NCBI RefSeq assembly: GCF_040797585.1
Contig: NZ_JBFNEO010000130.1
Location: forward strand, 1-8,062
Origin: Clostridium_Z sp040797585
GTDB taxonomy: Bacteria > Bacillota > Clostridia > Clostridiales > Clostridiaceae
Reading direction: 5' to 3'
Length of the DNA: 8,062 bases
Shown here: one piece after another, positions 1 to 5,498 of the stretch
Position numbering within the stretch: position 1 is the first letter of the stretch
How the letters are laid out: each line of letters starts with the position of its first letter
Program-made: the position numbers and the translations under genes
Notes under the pieces: model-generated
What the model saw: only the letters and a program-made list of their open reading frames with translations
What the model was told of the DNA's origin: nothing
Database searches by the model: none

Positions 1-22
1 CTTCGTTTTTAAACTCCATCAT
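1..22 (-). CDS. Start of a gene running off the left edge (partial; product unknown)
   Basis: Only the first seven codons are present, reading MMEFKNE on the minus strand. The call rests on an AAGGAG ribosome binding site at 30-35, seven bases before the first of two adjacent ATG codons (20-22 and 17-19), together with a promoter and operator upstream. The first ATG has the better spacing, but the second could also be used. The product cannot be identified from seven residues. The CsoR-like operator at 43-59 suggests, by inference only, a gene under a copper- or persulfide-sensing repressor, possibly the autoregulated repressor itself. Confidence 0.6.
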
Positions 23-42
23 ACTACCACTCCTTAAATACT

Positions 43-59
43 ATACCCCTATAGAGTAT
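43..59. promoter_or_regulatory. Candidate CsoR/CstR-type operator
   Basis: The 17-base pseudo-palindrome reads ATACTCTATAGGGGTAT on the minus strand: ATAC at one end, GTAT at the other, and a G-tract on one side. From memory, the Bacillus subtilis CsoR operator upstream of copZA contains TACCCTACGGGGGTA. The central 15 bases here differ from it at three positions. The site lies immediately downstream of the predicted -10 element, where the transcript should start, which is a typical place for a repressor site. The regulator family is inferred from the motif alone. Confidence 0.45.
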
Positions 60-65
60 GATACA

Positions 66-94
66 ATTATATCATCTTTCTCTTTATAATACAA
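66..94 (-). promoter_or_regulatory. Predicted sigma-A promoter of the left-edge gene
   Basis: On the minus strand a perfect -10 hexamer TATAAT (66-71) is preceded, after a 17-base spacer, by TTGTAT (89-94), which matches the -35 consensus at its first three positions. Transcription would begin near 58-60, about 38 bases before the start codon. A small palindrome with arms ATGATA and TATCAT (58-75) overlaps the -10 element and could be a second protein-binding site, although the sequence is AT-rich enough for chance. Confidence 0.5.
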
Positions 95-354
95 TTCCAG
101 CTTTAATTTACTATACCATCACTATATCTTATATAACTTAACTACATATGTGAAATGATTTTTATTGAAACTACTTAATTTTAGAAGAATTAAATTTCTC
201 TATTTAAAAAATTTATTTTAGATCTTTAAATGCTGTTATATTTTTCTTGCAACAGGTTAACTTAGGATTCAAAATTTCTTTTTCTAAGACTTCCTAGTAT
301 TATTATAACTATTGCACTGAATATTTACTCCTCAATTAATAATTTAATAAAAAT

Positions 355-380
355 AAATTTCATCATATTTCATGAAATTT
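355..380. repeat. Overlapping palindromes (AAATTTCAT / ATGAAATTT)
   Basis: AAATTTCAT at 355-363 is the exact reverse complement of ATGAAATTT at 372-380, giving a nine-base-pair stem with an eight-base loop. A perfect 12-base palindrome, ATTTCATGAAAT (367-378), shares the right arm. The two foldings exclude each other. There is no T-tract on either side, so a terminator is unlikely. It could be a protein-binding site or chance in AT-rich DNA. Confidence 0.35.
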
Positions 381-439
381 TAATTCTATGACCTTCTACC
401 TGTATTTTAACTAATTAAAATGGGATTTATATTATTTTA

Positions 440-463
440 TTATTAAATAAAAATATTTAATAA
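440..463. repeat. AT-only perfect hairpin
   Basis: TTATTAAATA (440-449) and TATTTAATAA (454-463) are exact reverse complements around an AAAA loop. The ten-base-pair stem contains no G or C, so it would be weak in RNA. No T-tract follows on either strand. It may be a cruciform-prone spot or a chance product of base composition. Confidence 0.3.
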
Positions 464-495
464 GTCACTTTATTTTAATTATTTATAGTAAGAGA

Positions 496-610
496 ATAGC
501 TCCCCGCTAGAATATGATCTTGACTTATAAAAACAATGAGATTTGTAGCTATTTACATTGGTTTTATAAATTAATATATGGGTCAAGTACATATTTTAAC
601 GAAGAGCTAT
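496..610. repeat. Nested imperfect inverted repeat, possible structured RNA or element remnant
   Basis: Four arm pairs are nested in order. ATAGCTC (496-502) pairs with GAGCTAT (604-610). ATATGATCTTGAC (512-524) pairs with GTCAAGTACATAT (582-594) at 11 of 13 positions. TTATAAAA (525-532) pairs with TTTTATAA (562-569). CAATG (534-538) pairs with CATTG (556-560). The two middle arms are contiguous on the left, while the right side has a 12-base bulge at 570-581. Both strands could form the fold, so the transcribed strand is unknown. I do not recognise the consensus of any riboswitch or known RNA family in it. Possibilities are a small RNA, the 3' end of the aminopeptidase transcript, or the remnant of a palindromic mobile element. 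Confidence 0.45.
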
Positions 611-652
611 AAAATATATGTGTTTTATACTTAAAATTATATTTTTATAATT
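608..652 (-). terminator. Weak candidate terminator of the aminopeptidase gene
   Basis: Two AT-only hairpins follow the aminopeptidase stop codon: AATTATA/TATAATT (635-641 and 646-652) and TATAAAA/TTTTATA (608-614 and 623-629). Each has seven base pairs and no G or C in the stem. Only a short T-run follows the first on the minus strand. Neither is a convincing intrinsic terminator, and transcription may instead end at the larger folded element at 496-610. Confidence 0.2.
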
Positions 653-658
653 AACTTT

Positions 659-1888
659 TTAAAAAGCCCAATTTCCATCGTTAAATACTGAAATTTTCTC
701 TCCATTAAATGTTTCTCCCTCAATATTCAAGTCCTTTGATCCTACCATAAAATCCACATGAGTTAATGAATCATTTACTCCTTGAGCTTTCTTTTCATCT
801 TCAGTCATATTTTCATAATCTTCTACACAACTTGAATAAGCTTTTCCTAATGCTAAGTGACAAGAAGCATTCTCATCAAATAAAGTATTAAAGAAAATTA
901 TATTTGAATTAGATATTGGAGAATTATGTGGTACTAAGGCTACCTCTCCTAGGTAATGGGATCCTTCATCAGTCTCTATTAAATTCTTTAAAACATCATA
1001 GCCTTTTTCCGCTGTAAAATCTACTATTTTTCCTTCTTTAAAATAAAGAACAAAATTATCTATTATATTTCCTCCATAGATAAGAGGCTTAGTACTCTTT
1101 ACATGACCATTTACTCCAGTTTTTAGTGGAAGAGTAAACACCTCTTCTGTTGGCATATTAGCTACAAAATTCACTCCATTTTTAGTTGAATCACTTCCTC
1201 CAAGCCACTTATGATTCTCTGAGAATTCTATGGTTAAATCTGTGCCTTCAGATTTGTAGTGAAGATACTTAAACTTTTTCCCGTTAAGAAAAGCTCTTTT
1301 TTCCTTTAAGTTATTTAAATGCTCTTCCCAAGCCTTTACTGGATCTTTTTTATCTGCTCTTACTATCTTTAATATATTATCCCAAAGCTTTTCCACTGCT
1401 TCTTCTTCATTTAATTCCGGGAATACCTTTTTAGCCCAAGCCTTAGTAGGTACTGATATAACGGCCCATTGACCATTATCTCCCATTAAAAAGTCCGAAA
1501 ACTCTTTAAAAGCTATACTATTTGCCTTACTTGCTGCTGCTACCTTTTTAGGATCTACATCCTTTAAAAGCTCTGGATTTCTAGCAGATATACTTAAAAA
1601 AGCTGCTCCTTCATCTTTAGCCAAAGCTACCTTTGATAAAGGTGCCCAGTTGGGAACCTTAGAAAAACTCTCCTCTGGTGCATTGTTATATTTAATTAAT
1701 GTTAGTTCATCATCTACATAATCCACTACTACATTTCCTGCTCCAGCTTCATAAGCTGACTTTGCTATAGCACGTACAAAATCTATACATTCTAGTGGTG
1801 AACTTATATGTAGGGTTTGATTCTTTTGAATATTAATCCCACATCTCACAGCTAAATCTGCATACTTTTTTAATAGTTCATTATTCAT
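659..1888 (-). CDS. M29-family metallo-aminopeptidase (AmpS/PepS type)
   Basis: This 409-residue protein has the normal length for peptidase family M29 (Bacillus AmpS, Streptococcus PepS, Thermus aminopeptidase T). These are cytoplasmic dimetal exopeptidases that remove N-terminal residues from peptides and recycle amino acids. The family's metal ligands can be placed at Glu249 (in PTEEVFT), Glu315 (in LGEVAL), His344 (in ASCHLALG), and His377 and Asp379 (in THVDFMVG). All are present, so the enzyme should be active. The N-terminal half (about 1-200) is the more variable domain and the C-terminal half carries the metal site. There is no signal peptide. The start is supported by a GAGGGGG ribosome binding site (1898-1904) nine bases upstream. 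The gene stands alone: the aspS terminator precedes it and a long noncoding region follows. The substrate range cannot be read from sequence. Confidence 0.93.
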   Translation of the reverse strand: MNNELLKKYADLAVRCGINIQKNQTLHISSPLECIDFVRAIAKSAYEAGAGNVVVDYVDDELTLIKYNNAPEESFSKVPNWAPLSKVALAKDEGAAFLSISARNPELLKDVDPKKVAAASKANSIAFKEFSDFLMGDNGQWAVISVPTKAWAKKVFPELNEEEAVEKLWDNILKIVRADKKDPVKAWEEHLNNLKEKRAFLNGKKFKYLHYKSEGTDLTIEFSENHKWLGGSDSTKNGVNFVANMPTEEVFTLPLKTGVNGHVKSTKPLIYGGNIIDNFVLYFKEGKIVDFTAEKGYDVLKNLIETDEGSHYLGEVALVPHNSPISNSNIIFFNTLFDENASCHLALGKAYSSCVEDYENMTEDEKKAQGVNDSLTHVDFMVGSKDLNIEGETFNGEKISVFNDGNWAF

Positions 1889-1918
1889 AAAATATTGCCC
1901 CCTCGTATATATTATTTA

Positions 1919-1955
1919 AAGGATTCTACTACTATATAGATAATATTAAATCCTT
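1919..1955. repeat. Inverted repeat in the aminopeptidase leader
   Basis: AAGGATT (1919-1925) and its reverse complement AATCCTT (1949-1955) flank a 23-base spacer that contains the palindrome CTATATAG (1932-1939). It lies between the predicted promoter and the ribosome binding site. It could be a repressor site or a weak leader hairpin. Seven-base arms in AT-rich DNA can arise by chance. Confidence 0.25.
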
Positions 1956-1983
1956 ATATTTATATTCTAATATTATTTCTATA

Positions 1984-1992
1984 ATTATATCA
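1984..1992 (-). promoter_or_regulatory. Candidate extended -10 promoter of the aminopeptidase gene
   Basis: The minus strand reads TGATATAAT, a perfect TATAAT hexamer with the upstream TG of an extended -10 element. No good -35 hexamer lies 16 to 18 bases further upstream, which extended -10 promoters can tolerate. It would give a leader of roughly 90 bases. Other AT-rich -10-like sequences are nearby, so the exact start is uncertain. Confidence 0.4.
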
Positions 1993-2162
1993 TAATACAT
2001 GGAAAGATCTTAGTTATATTTTTCATATATTTTATATGTTGTAGTAAAAAATTCCTTACATCTAATACTTTAATGACATTACTCATAGAGTGATTCCTTA
2101 ATCCACTTAAAACTAAAATATACTTATACATATTAATGTTTATAATAGAAATTTAATATAAT

Positions 2163-2200
2163 AAAACACAGTATGTAGTTTCTACTACATACTGTGTTTT
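2163..2200 (-). terminator. Intrinsic terminator of hisS-aspS
   Basis: A perfect 17-base-pair inverted repeat (2163-2179 and 2184-2200) closes on a four-base loop. On the minus strand the stem ends in TTTT and continues into ATTATATT, giving a U-rich tail. It begins 23 bases after the aspS stop codon. The core has only about six G-C pairs, and length makes up for low GC content. Because the arms end in A4 and T4 it could also stop plus-strand transcription, but no plus-strand gene is visible nearby. Confidence 0.9.
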
Positions 2201-2223
2201 CATACTTTAATTATTTTAATTTA

Positions 2224-4020
2224 CTAATTCTCTTCCTTAGAAGAAATCTCTATCTTTTTTATTCCAAGGTCTACAAGTTGATTTTCATCAACATTTCCTG
2301 GAGCCTCTGTTAAAGGACAGAAAGCATTTTGGTTTTTAGGGAATGTTATAACATCTTTTATATTATCAGTACCTGCAAGGAACATCACCATTCTATCAAG
2401 ACCAAAGGCTAATCCACCATGTGGTGGTGGTCCAAATTTAAAGGCCTCAAGTAAGAATCCAAATCTTTCCCATGCAGATTCACTAGTAAATCCAAGAACA
2501 TTAAACATCTTCTCTTGAAGATTTGTATCATGAATTCTTATACTTCCTCCTCCAAGCTCTTCTCCATTTAGAACAAGGTCATAAGCCTTAGCTCTAACTC
2601 TTCCTGGATCACTATCTAAATACTCTATATCCTCATCCATTGGCATAGTAAATGGATGGTGAGCTGCAAAATATCTTCCTTCATCCTCATCATATTCAAG
2701 AAGAGGGAATTCAGTTATCCACACAAAGTTAAATTCATTTTTATCTTTTATTAAGTCAAACTTTTTAGCAAGTTCTAATCTTAAAGCTCCAAGAGATGAG
2801 AATACTACTGAGTTTTTATCCCCAACTATAAGTATTAAGTCTCCAACTTCAGCTTCTGCCTTTTCTATTATAGCCTTCATTTCTTCTTCTTTTAAGAACT
2901 TAGCTATAGGAGATTTTATTTCTTCTTCTTTATATTGAATCCATGCAAGACCCTTAGCCTTGTATGTTTTAACAAACTCTCCTAATCTATCTATATCTTT
3001 TCTTCCCATGGAAGCTCCACCTTTAAGGGTTAAACAACGTACAGAACCACCATTGCTTAAAGTATCAGCAAAAACCTTAAAATCTGAAGTTTTAACTGCC
3101 TCACTTAAGTCCTTTATTTCCATTCCAAATCTTAAATCTGGCTTATCACTACCGTACTTTTCCATAGCCTCTTTAAAAGGCATTCTCTTTATAGGTAGGC
3201 TTATTTCATGACCTAGGACTTCTTTAAATACATGAGATATAAGGGCTTCATTAAGTGCCATTACATCATTTTGCTCAACAAAAGACATTTCAAGGTCTAT
3301 TTGAGTAAACTCTGGTTGTCTATTTGATCTTAGGTCTTCATCTCTAAAGCACTTAACTATTTGGAAATACTTATCATATCCAGATACCATAAGTAGTTGC
3401 TTAAATAATTGTGGTGATTGAGGAAGAGCATAGAACATTCCAGGATAATTTCTACTTGGCACTAAATAGTCTCTTGCCCCTTCTGGAGTACTCTTCGTAA
3501 GCATTGGAGTCTCCATCTCAAGGAAACCTTCTCTATCTAAAAAGTCACGAACAGCCTTAGTTGCTCTATGTCTTATTTTAAAAATATTTTGCATATCTGG
3601 TCTTCTAAGATCTAAATATCTATATTTAAGTCTTATAGCCTCAGAAGCATCTAAGTCTTCCTTTATATATATTGGTGGCGTTTCAGACTCTGAAAGTATT
3701 TTTATACTCTCTCCCTTAAGCTCTACAATTCCTGTAGGCATATTAGGATTTACTGATTCTCTTTTAACCACTTCTCCAGTTACAGCTATACAATATTCTG
3801 ACTTTACAGTATCAGCCTTAGTAAAGGCTTCGGAATTTATTGCATCTCCAAACATTACTTGAAGAATTCCTTCTCTATCTCTTAAGTCAACAAATATTAA
3901 TCCTCCAAGGTTTCTTTTTCTTTGAACCCATCCCATTACAGTGATTTTTTCACCTATATTGGATTCTCTTACGTCACCGCACATTATAGTACGCTTAACA
4001 CCATTTAGTGCTTCGCCCAT
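2224..4020 (-). CDS. aspS: Aspartyl-tRNA synthetase (AspRS)
   Basis: This class II synthetase attaches aspartate to tRNA-Asp in the cytoplasm using ATP. At 598 residues it has the usual bacterial length. An N-terminal OB-fold anticodon-binding domain spans about 1-105 (GWVQRKRNLGGLIFVDLRDREG begins at residue 30). The catalytic domain shows motif 1 near 166-190, motif 2 at 225-244 (FRDEDLRSNRQPEFTQ, then IDLE) and motif 3 at 535-544 (GGLAFGLDRM). The bacterial GAD insertion lies at about 287-420. Leu38, in the RNLGG turn, corresponds to Leu30 of the discriminating Escherichia coli enzyme rather than to the histidine reported in some non-discriminating enzymes. This suggests, without proving, that it charges only tRNA-Asp. 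The start is fixed by a strong AGGAGGAG site five bases upstream. It lies 17 bases downstream of hisS, is almost certainly cotranscribed with it, and ends at the terminator at 2163-2200. Confidence 0.98.
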   Translation of the reverse strand: MGEALNGVKRTIMCGDVRESNIGEKITVMGWVQRKRNLGGLIFVDLRDREGILQVMFGDAINSEAFTKADTVKSEYCIAVTGEVVKRESVNPNMPTGIVELKGESIKILSESETPPIYIKEDLDASEAIRLKYRYLDLRRPDMQNIFKIRHRATKAVRDFLDREGFLEMETPMLTKSTPEGARDYLVPSRNYPGMFYALPQSPQLFKQLLMVSGYDKYFQIVKCFRDEDLRSNRQPEFTQIDLEMSFVEQNDVMALNEALISHVFKEVLGHEISLPIKRMPFKEAMEKYGSDKPDLRFGMEIKDLSEAVKTSDFKVFADTLSNGGSVRCLTLKGGASMGRKDIDRLGEFVKTYKAKGLAWIQYKEEEIKSPIAKFLKEEEMKAIIEKAEAEVGDLILIVGDKNSVVFSSLGALRLELAKKFDLIKDKNEFNFVWITEFPLLEYDEDEGRYFAAHHPFTMPMDEDIEYLDSDPGRVRAKAYDLVLNGEELGGGSIRIHDTNLQEKMFNVLGFTSESAWERFGFLLEAFKFGPPPHGGLAFGLDRMVMFLAGTDNIKDVITFPKNQNAFCPLTEAPGNVDENQLVDLGIKKIEISSKEEN

Positions 4021-4037
4021 AACTACTCCTCCTAGCT

Positions 4038-5291
4038 TTACTTTTTAATTATTTCAACTAACATATTTAGATTAGTTAAATCCACTGAAAAAACTTCTCC
4101 ATCACTCATTCTCTTAAGATTTGCCTTTTTATTATTAAGCTCATCTTCTCCAAGGATCATGCTATAAAGAGCTCCCATTTTGTTAGCATACTTCATTTGA
4201 GCTTTAACGCTCTTTTTCATATGATCCCCTTCACATTTTACTCCAAGTTTTCTTAAGTTGTAAACTATATTAAAACTCTCAAGATTTGCGGCCTCTCCCA
4301 TAGATCCTATATAAAGTTCTAAAAGATTTGGCTCTTCTATTTCTATTCCCTCTCCTTCAAGAGTCATAAGAAGTCTCTCAAGTCCCATACCAAAGCCTAC
4401 CGCTGGCATCTCTGGTCCACCTATTTCTTCTATTAACTTATCATATCTTCCTCCACCACAAACTGTAAGTCCTTTATTTATAATTTCAAACACAGTTTTA
4501 GTGTAGTAATCTAGTCCTCTAACTATATATGGATCTACCTTAAAATCTATCCCCATAACAGCTAAATACTTCTTTAAAGTTTCAAAGTGATCATTACACT
4601 CCTCACATATATAATCTAAAATCACAGGAGCTTCTTTAGTTATTTGTTTACAGGTTTTCTCCTTACAGTCTAGTATTCTCATAGGATTTCTTTCAAATCT
4701 TGATTTACAAGTTTCACATAACTCTTCATAGTTACTACCTAAAAATTTGTTAAGAGCCTCGTTATATAACTTTCTACACTTAGGACATCCAATGCTATTT
4801 ATATTAAGTTCTAATCCCTTAATACCAAGTTCATTAAATGCTCTCATTGCTAAAGATATAATCTCAGCATCCATTGAGGCTTCCTTAGATCCAAAAATTT
4901 CAACGCCAAACTGATGATGTTGTCTTAATCTACCCTTTTGAACATTTTCATATCTAAACACTGGAGTAAAATAATACATCTTTGTTGGTTGAGTATCTGC
5001 ATAGATAGAGTTTTCTATAAATGCTCTAACTGTCGGTGCTGTACCCTCTGGCTTTAAGGTTATGCTACGCTGTCCCTTATCTTCAAAGGTATACATTTCC
5101 TTTTGAACAACATCTGTAGTTTCCCCCACCCCTCTTAAAAATAGCTCTGTATGCTCAAACATAGGAGTTCTAATCTCTCTTATTCCATATTCTTTTGATA
5201 AACTTCTAAGTTTATTCTCTACATAATGCCACTTGTAACTATCCTTTGGTAGCATATCCTTAGTCCCTTTTGGGGCTTGCATTTTTTCCAT
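4038..5291 (-). CDS. hisS: Histidyl-tRNA synthetase (HisRS)
   Basis: This class II synthetase charges tRNA-His with histidine. Its 417 residues are typical. Motif 1 lies near 34-48 (EYGIREIRTPMFE). Motif 2 is at 112-131 (FRYENVQKGRLRQHHQFGVE). The histidine-specific HisA motif is at 258-269 (RGLDYYTKTVFE), including the arginine that activates histidine in the family. Motif 3 is at 297-309. The anticodon-binding domain follows from about 325. The insertion between motif 2 and HisA carries eight cysteines: C169/C172, C192/C195, C209/C214 and C229/C232. The pairing suggests zinc binding. The start is set by GGAGGG six bases upstream; a second ATG three codons later is less well placed. It is the first gene of the hisS-aspS unit and is preceded by a 207-base noncoding leader. 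Confidence 0.98.
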   Translation of the reverse strand: MEKMQAPKGTKDMLPKDSYKWHYVENKLRSLSKEYGIREIRTPMFEHTELFLRGVGETTDVVQKEMYTFEDKGQRSITLKPEGTAPTVRAFIENSIYADTQPTKMYYFTPVFRYENVQKGRLRQHHQFGVEIFGSKEASMDAEIISLAMRAFNELGIKGLELNINSIGCPKCRKLYNEALNKFLGSNYEELCETCKSRFERNPMRILDCKEKTCKQITKEAPVILDYICEECNDHFETLKKYLAVMGIDFKVDPYIVRGLDYYTKTVFEIINKGLTVCGGGRYDKLIEEIGGPEMPAVGFGMGLERLLMTLEGEGIEIEEPNLLELYIGSMGEAANLESFNIVYNLRKLGVKCEGDHMKKSVKAQMKYANKMGALYSMILGEDELNNKKANLKRMSDGEVFSVDLTNLNMLVEIIKK

Positions 5292-5344
5292 TACTATCCC
5301 TCCTATTATAAAATAAATCTTATTAAAAATTATGCTTATACATA

Positions 5345-5373
5345 TTTATAAACTTAATCTACTCATAACTTAA
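5345..5373 (-). promoter_or_regulatory. Weak candidate promoter for hisS-aspS
   Basis: On the minus strand TATAAA (5345-5350) matches five of six -10 consensus positions and is preceded after 17 bases by TTAAGT (5368-5373), which matches only three of six -35 positions. Transcription would start about 50 bases before the hisS start codon. The leader is so AT-rich that alternatives cannot be excluded, and readthrough from hemZ is also possible. Confidence 0.3.
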
Positions 5374-5438
5374 CTCCAAATTACTATATATGAGGAACTT
5401 CAAGATTTCACATACTTTATTTTCTTTCAAATATAAAG

Positions 5439-5475
5439 TCTTTAGATAAGTATTAATTTGTTCTCTTTAGATGAG
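5439..5475. repeat. Tandem 12-base near-identical repeat upstream of hisS
   Basis: TCTTTAGATAAG (5439-5450) and TCTTTAGATGAG (5464-5475) match at 11 of 12 positions and start 25 bases apart, roughly two and a half helical turns. They lie upstream of the candidate hisS promoter. Two operator half-sites are possible; chance is also plausible. Confidence 0.3.
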
Positions 5476-5498
5476 ACTCTTCCATATATCTATAATAC

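Larger units (their letters stand above)
95..658. other. Long AT-rich intergenic region without a convincing gene
   Basis: This stretch separates the aminopeptidase stop codon from the promoter of the left-edge gene. I see no open reading frame with a ribosome binding site on either strand. It holds several inverted repeats: an AT-only pair just after the aminopeptidase stop, the nested element at 496-610, a ten-base-pair AT hairpin at 440-463, and overlapping palindromes at 355-380. Apart from these, 95-350 shows only AT-rich sequence. The cluster TCCCCGC at 501-507 is the most GC-rich spot and belongs to the nested element. Confidence 0.7.
1889..2162. other. Noncoding leader region of the aminopeptidase gene
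   Basis: This gap lies between the aspS terminator and the aminopeptidase start. I find no gene in it; the few short ATG-initiated frames on the minus strand lack ribosome binding sites. It contains a candidate extended -10 promoter (1984-1992), a seven-base inverted repeat AAGGATT/AATCCTT (1919-1925 and 1949-1955) in the predicted 5' leader, and the octamer ATTCCTTA twice (2051-2058 and 2093-2100). No riboswitch or T-box consensus was recognised. Confidence 0.6.
5292..5498 (-). other. hisS leader / hemZ-hisS intergenic region
   Basis: This 207-base gap probably separates two transcription units. Visible features are a weak sigma-A-like promoter (5345-5373), a seven-base-pair inverted repeat ACTTTAT/ATAAAGT (5414-5420 and 5433-5439), two near-identical 12-mers (5439-5450 and 5464-5475, differing at one base), and the hisS ribosome binding site. 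I do not see the T-box antiterminator signature (AGGGTGGNACCGCG) on the minus strand, nor any T-tract hairpin that would act as a leader terminator. Confidence 0.55.

Noticed and set aside
58..75. Fur or PerR box over the left-edge promoter
   Set aside because: ATGATA/TATCAT has a six-base spacer, which does not fit the 7-1-7 geometry of those operators.
479..592. Minus-strand 37-codon open frame inside the same repeat
   Set aside because: No ribosome binding site precedes its ATG, the predicted peptide has no recognisable motif, and the opposite strand is open over the same stretch.
514..612. Plus-strand 32-codon open frame inside the nested repeat
   Set aside because: It begins with ATG but has no ribosome binding site, is very short, and its ends track the inverted repeat. 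Probably chance.
2960..3211. Plus-strand open frame of 83 codons opposite aspS
   Set aside because: It lies entirely within the AspRS coding sequence, has a low-complexity product and no supporting ribosome binding site.
5292..5498. T-box riboswitch ahead of hisS
   Set aside because: Expected from Bacillus hisS-aspS, but the conserved antiterminator sequence and a leader terminator are not visible.
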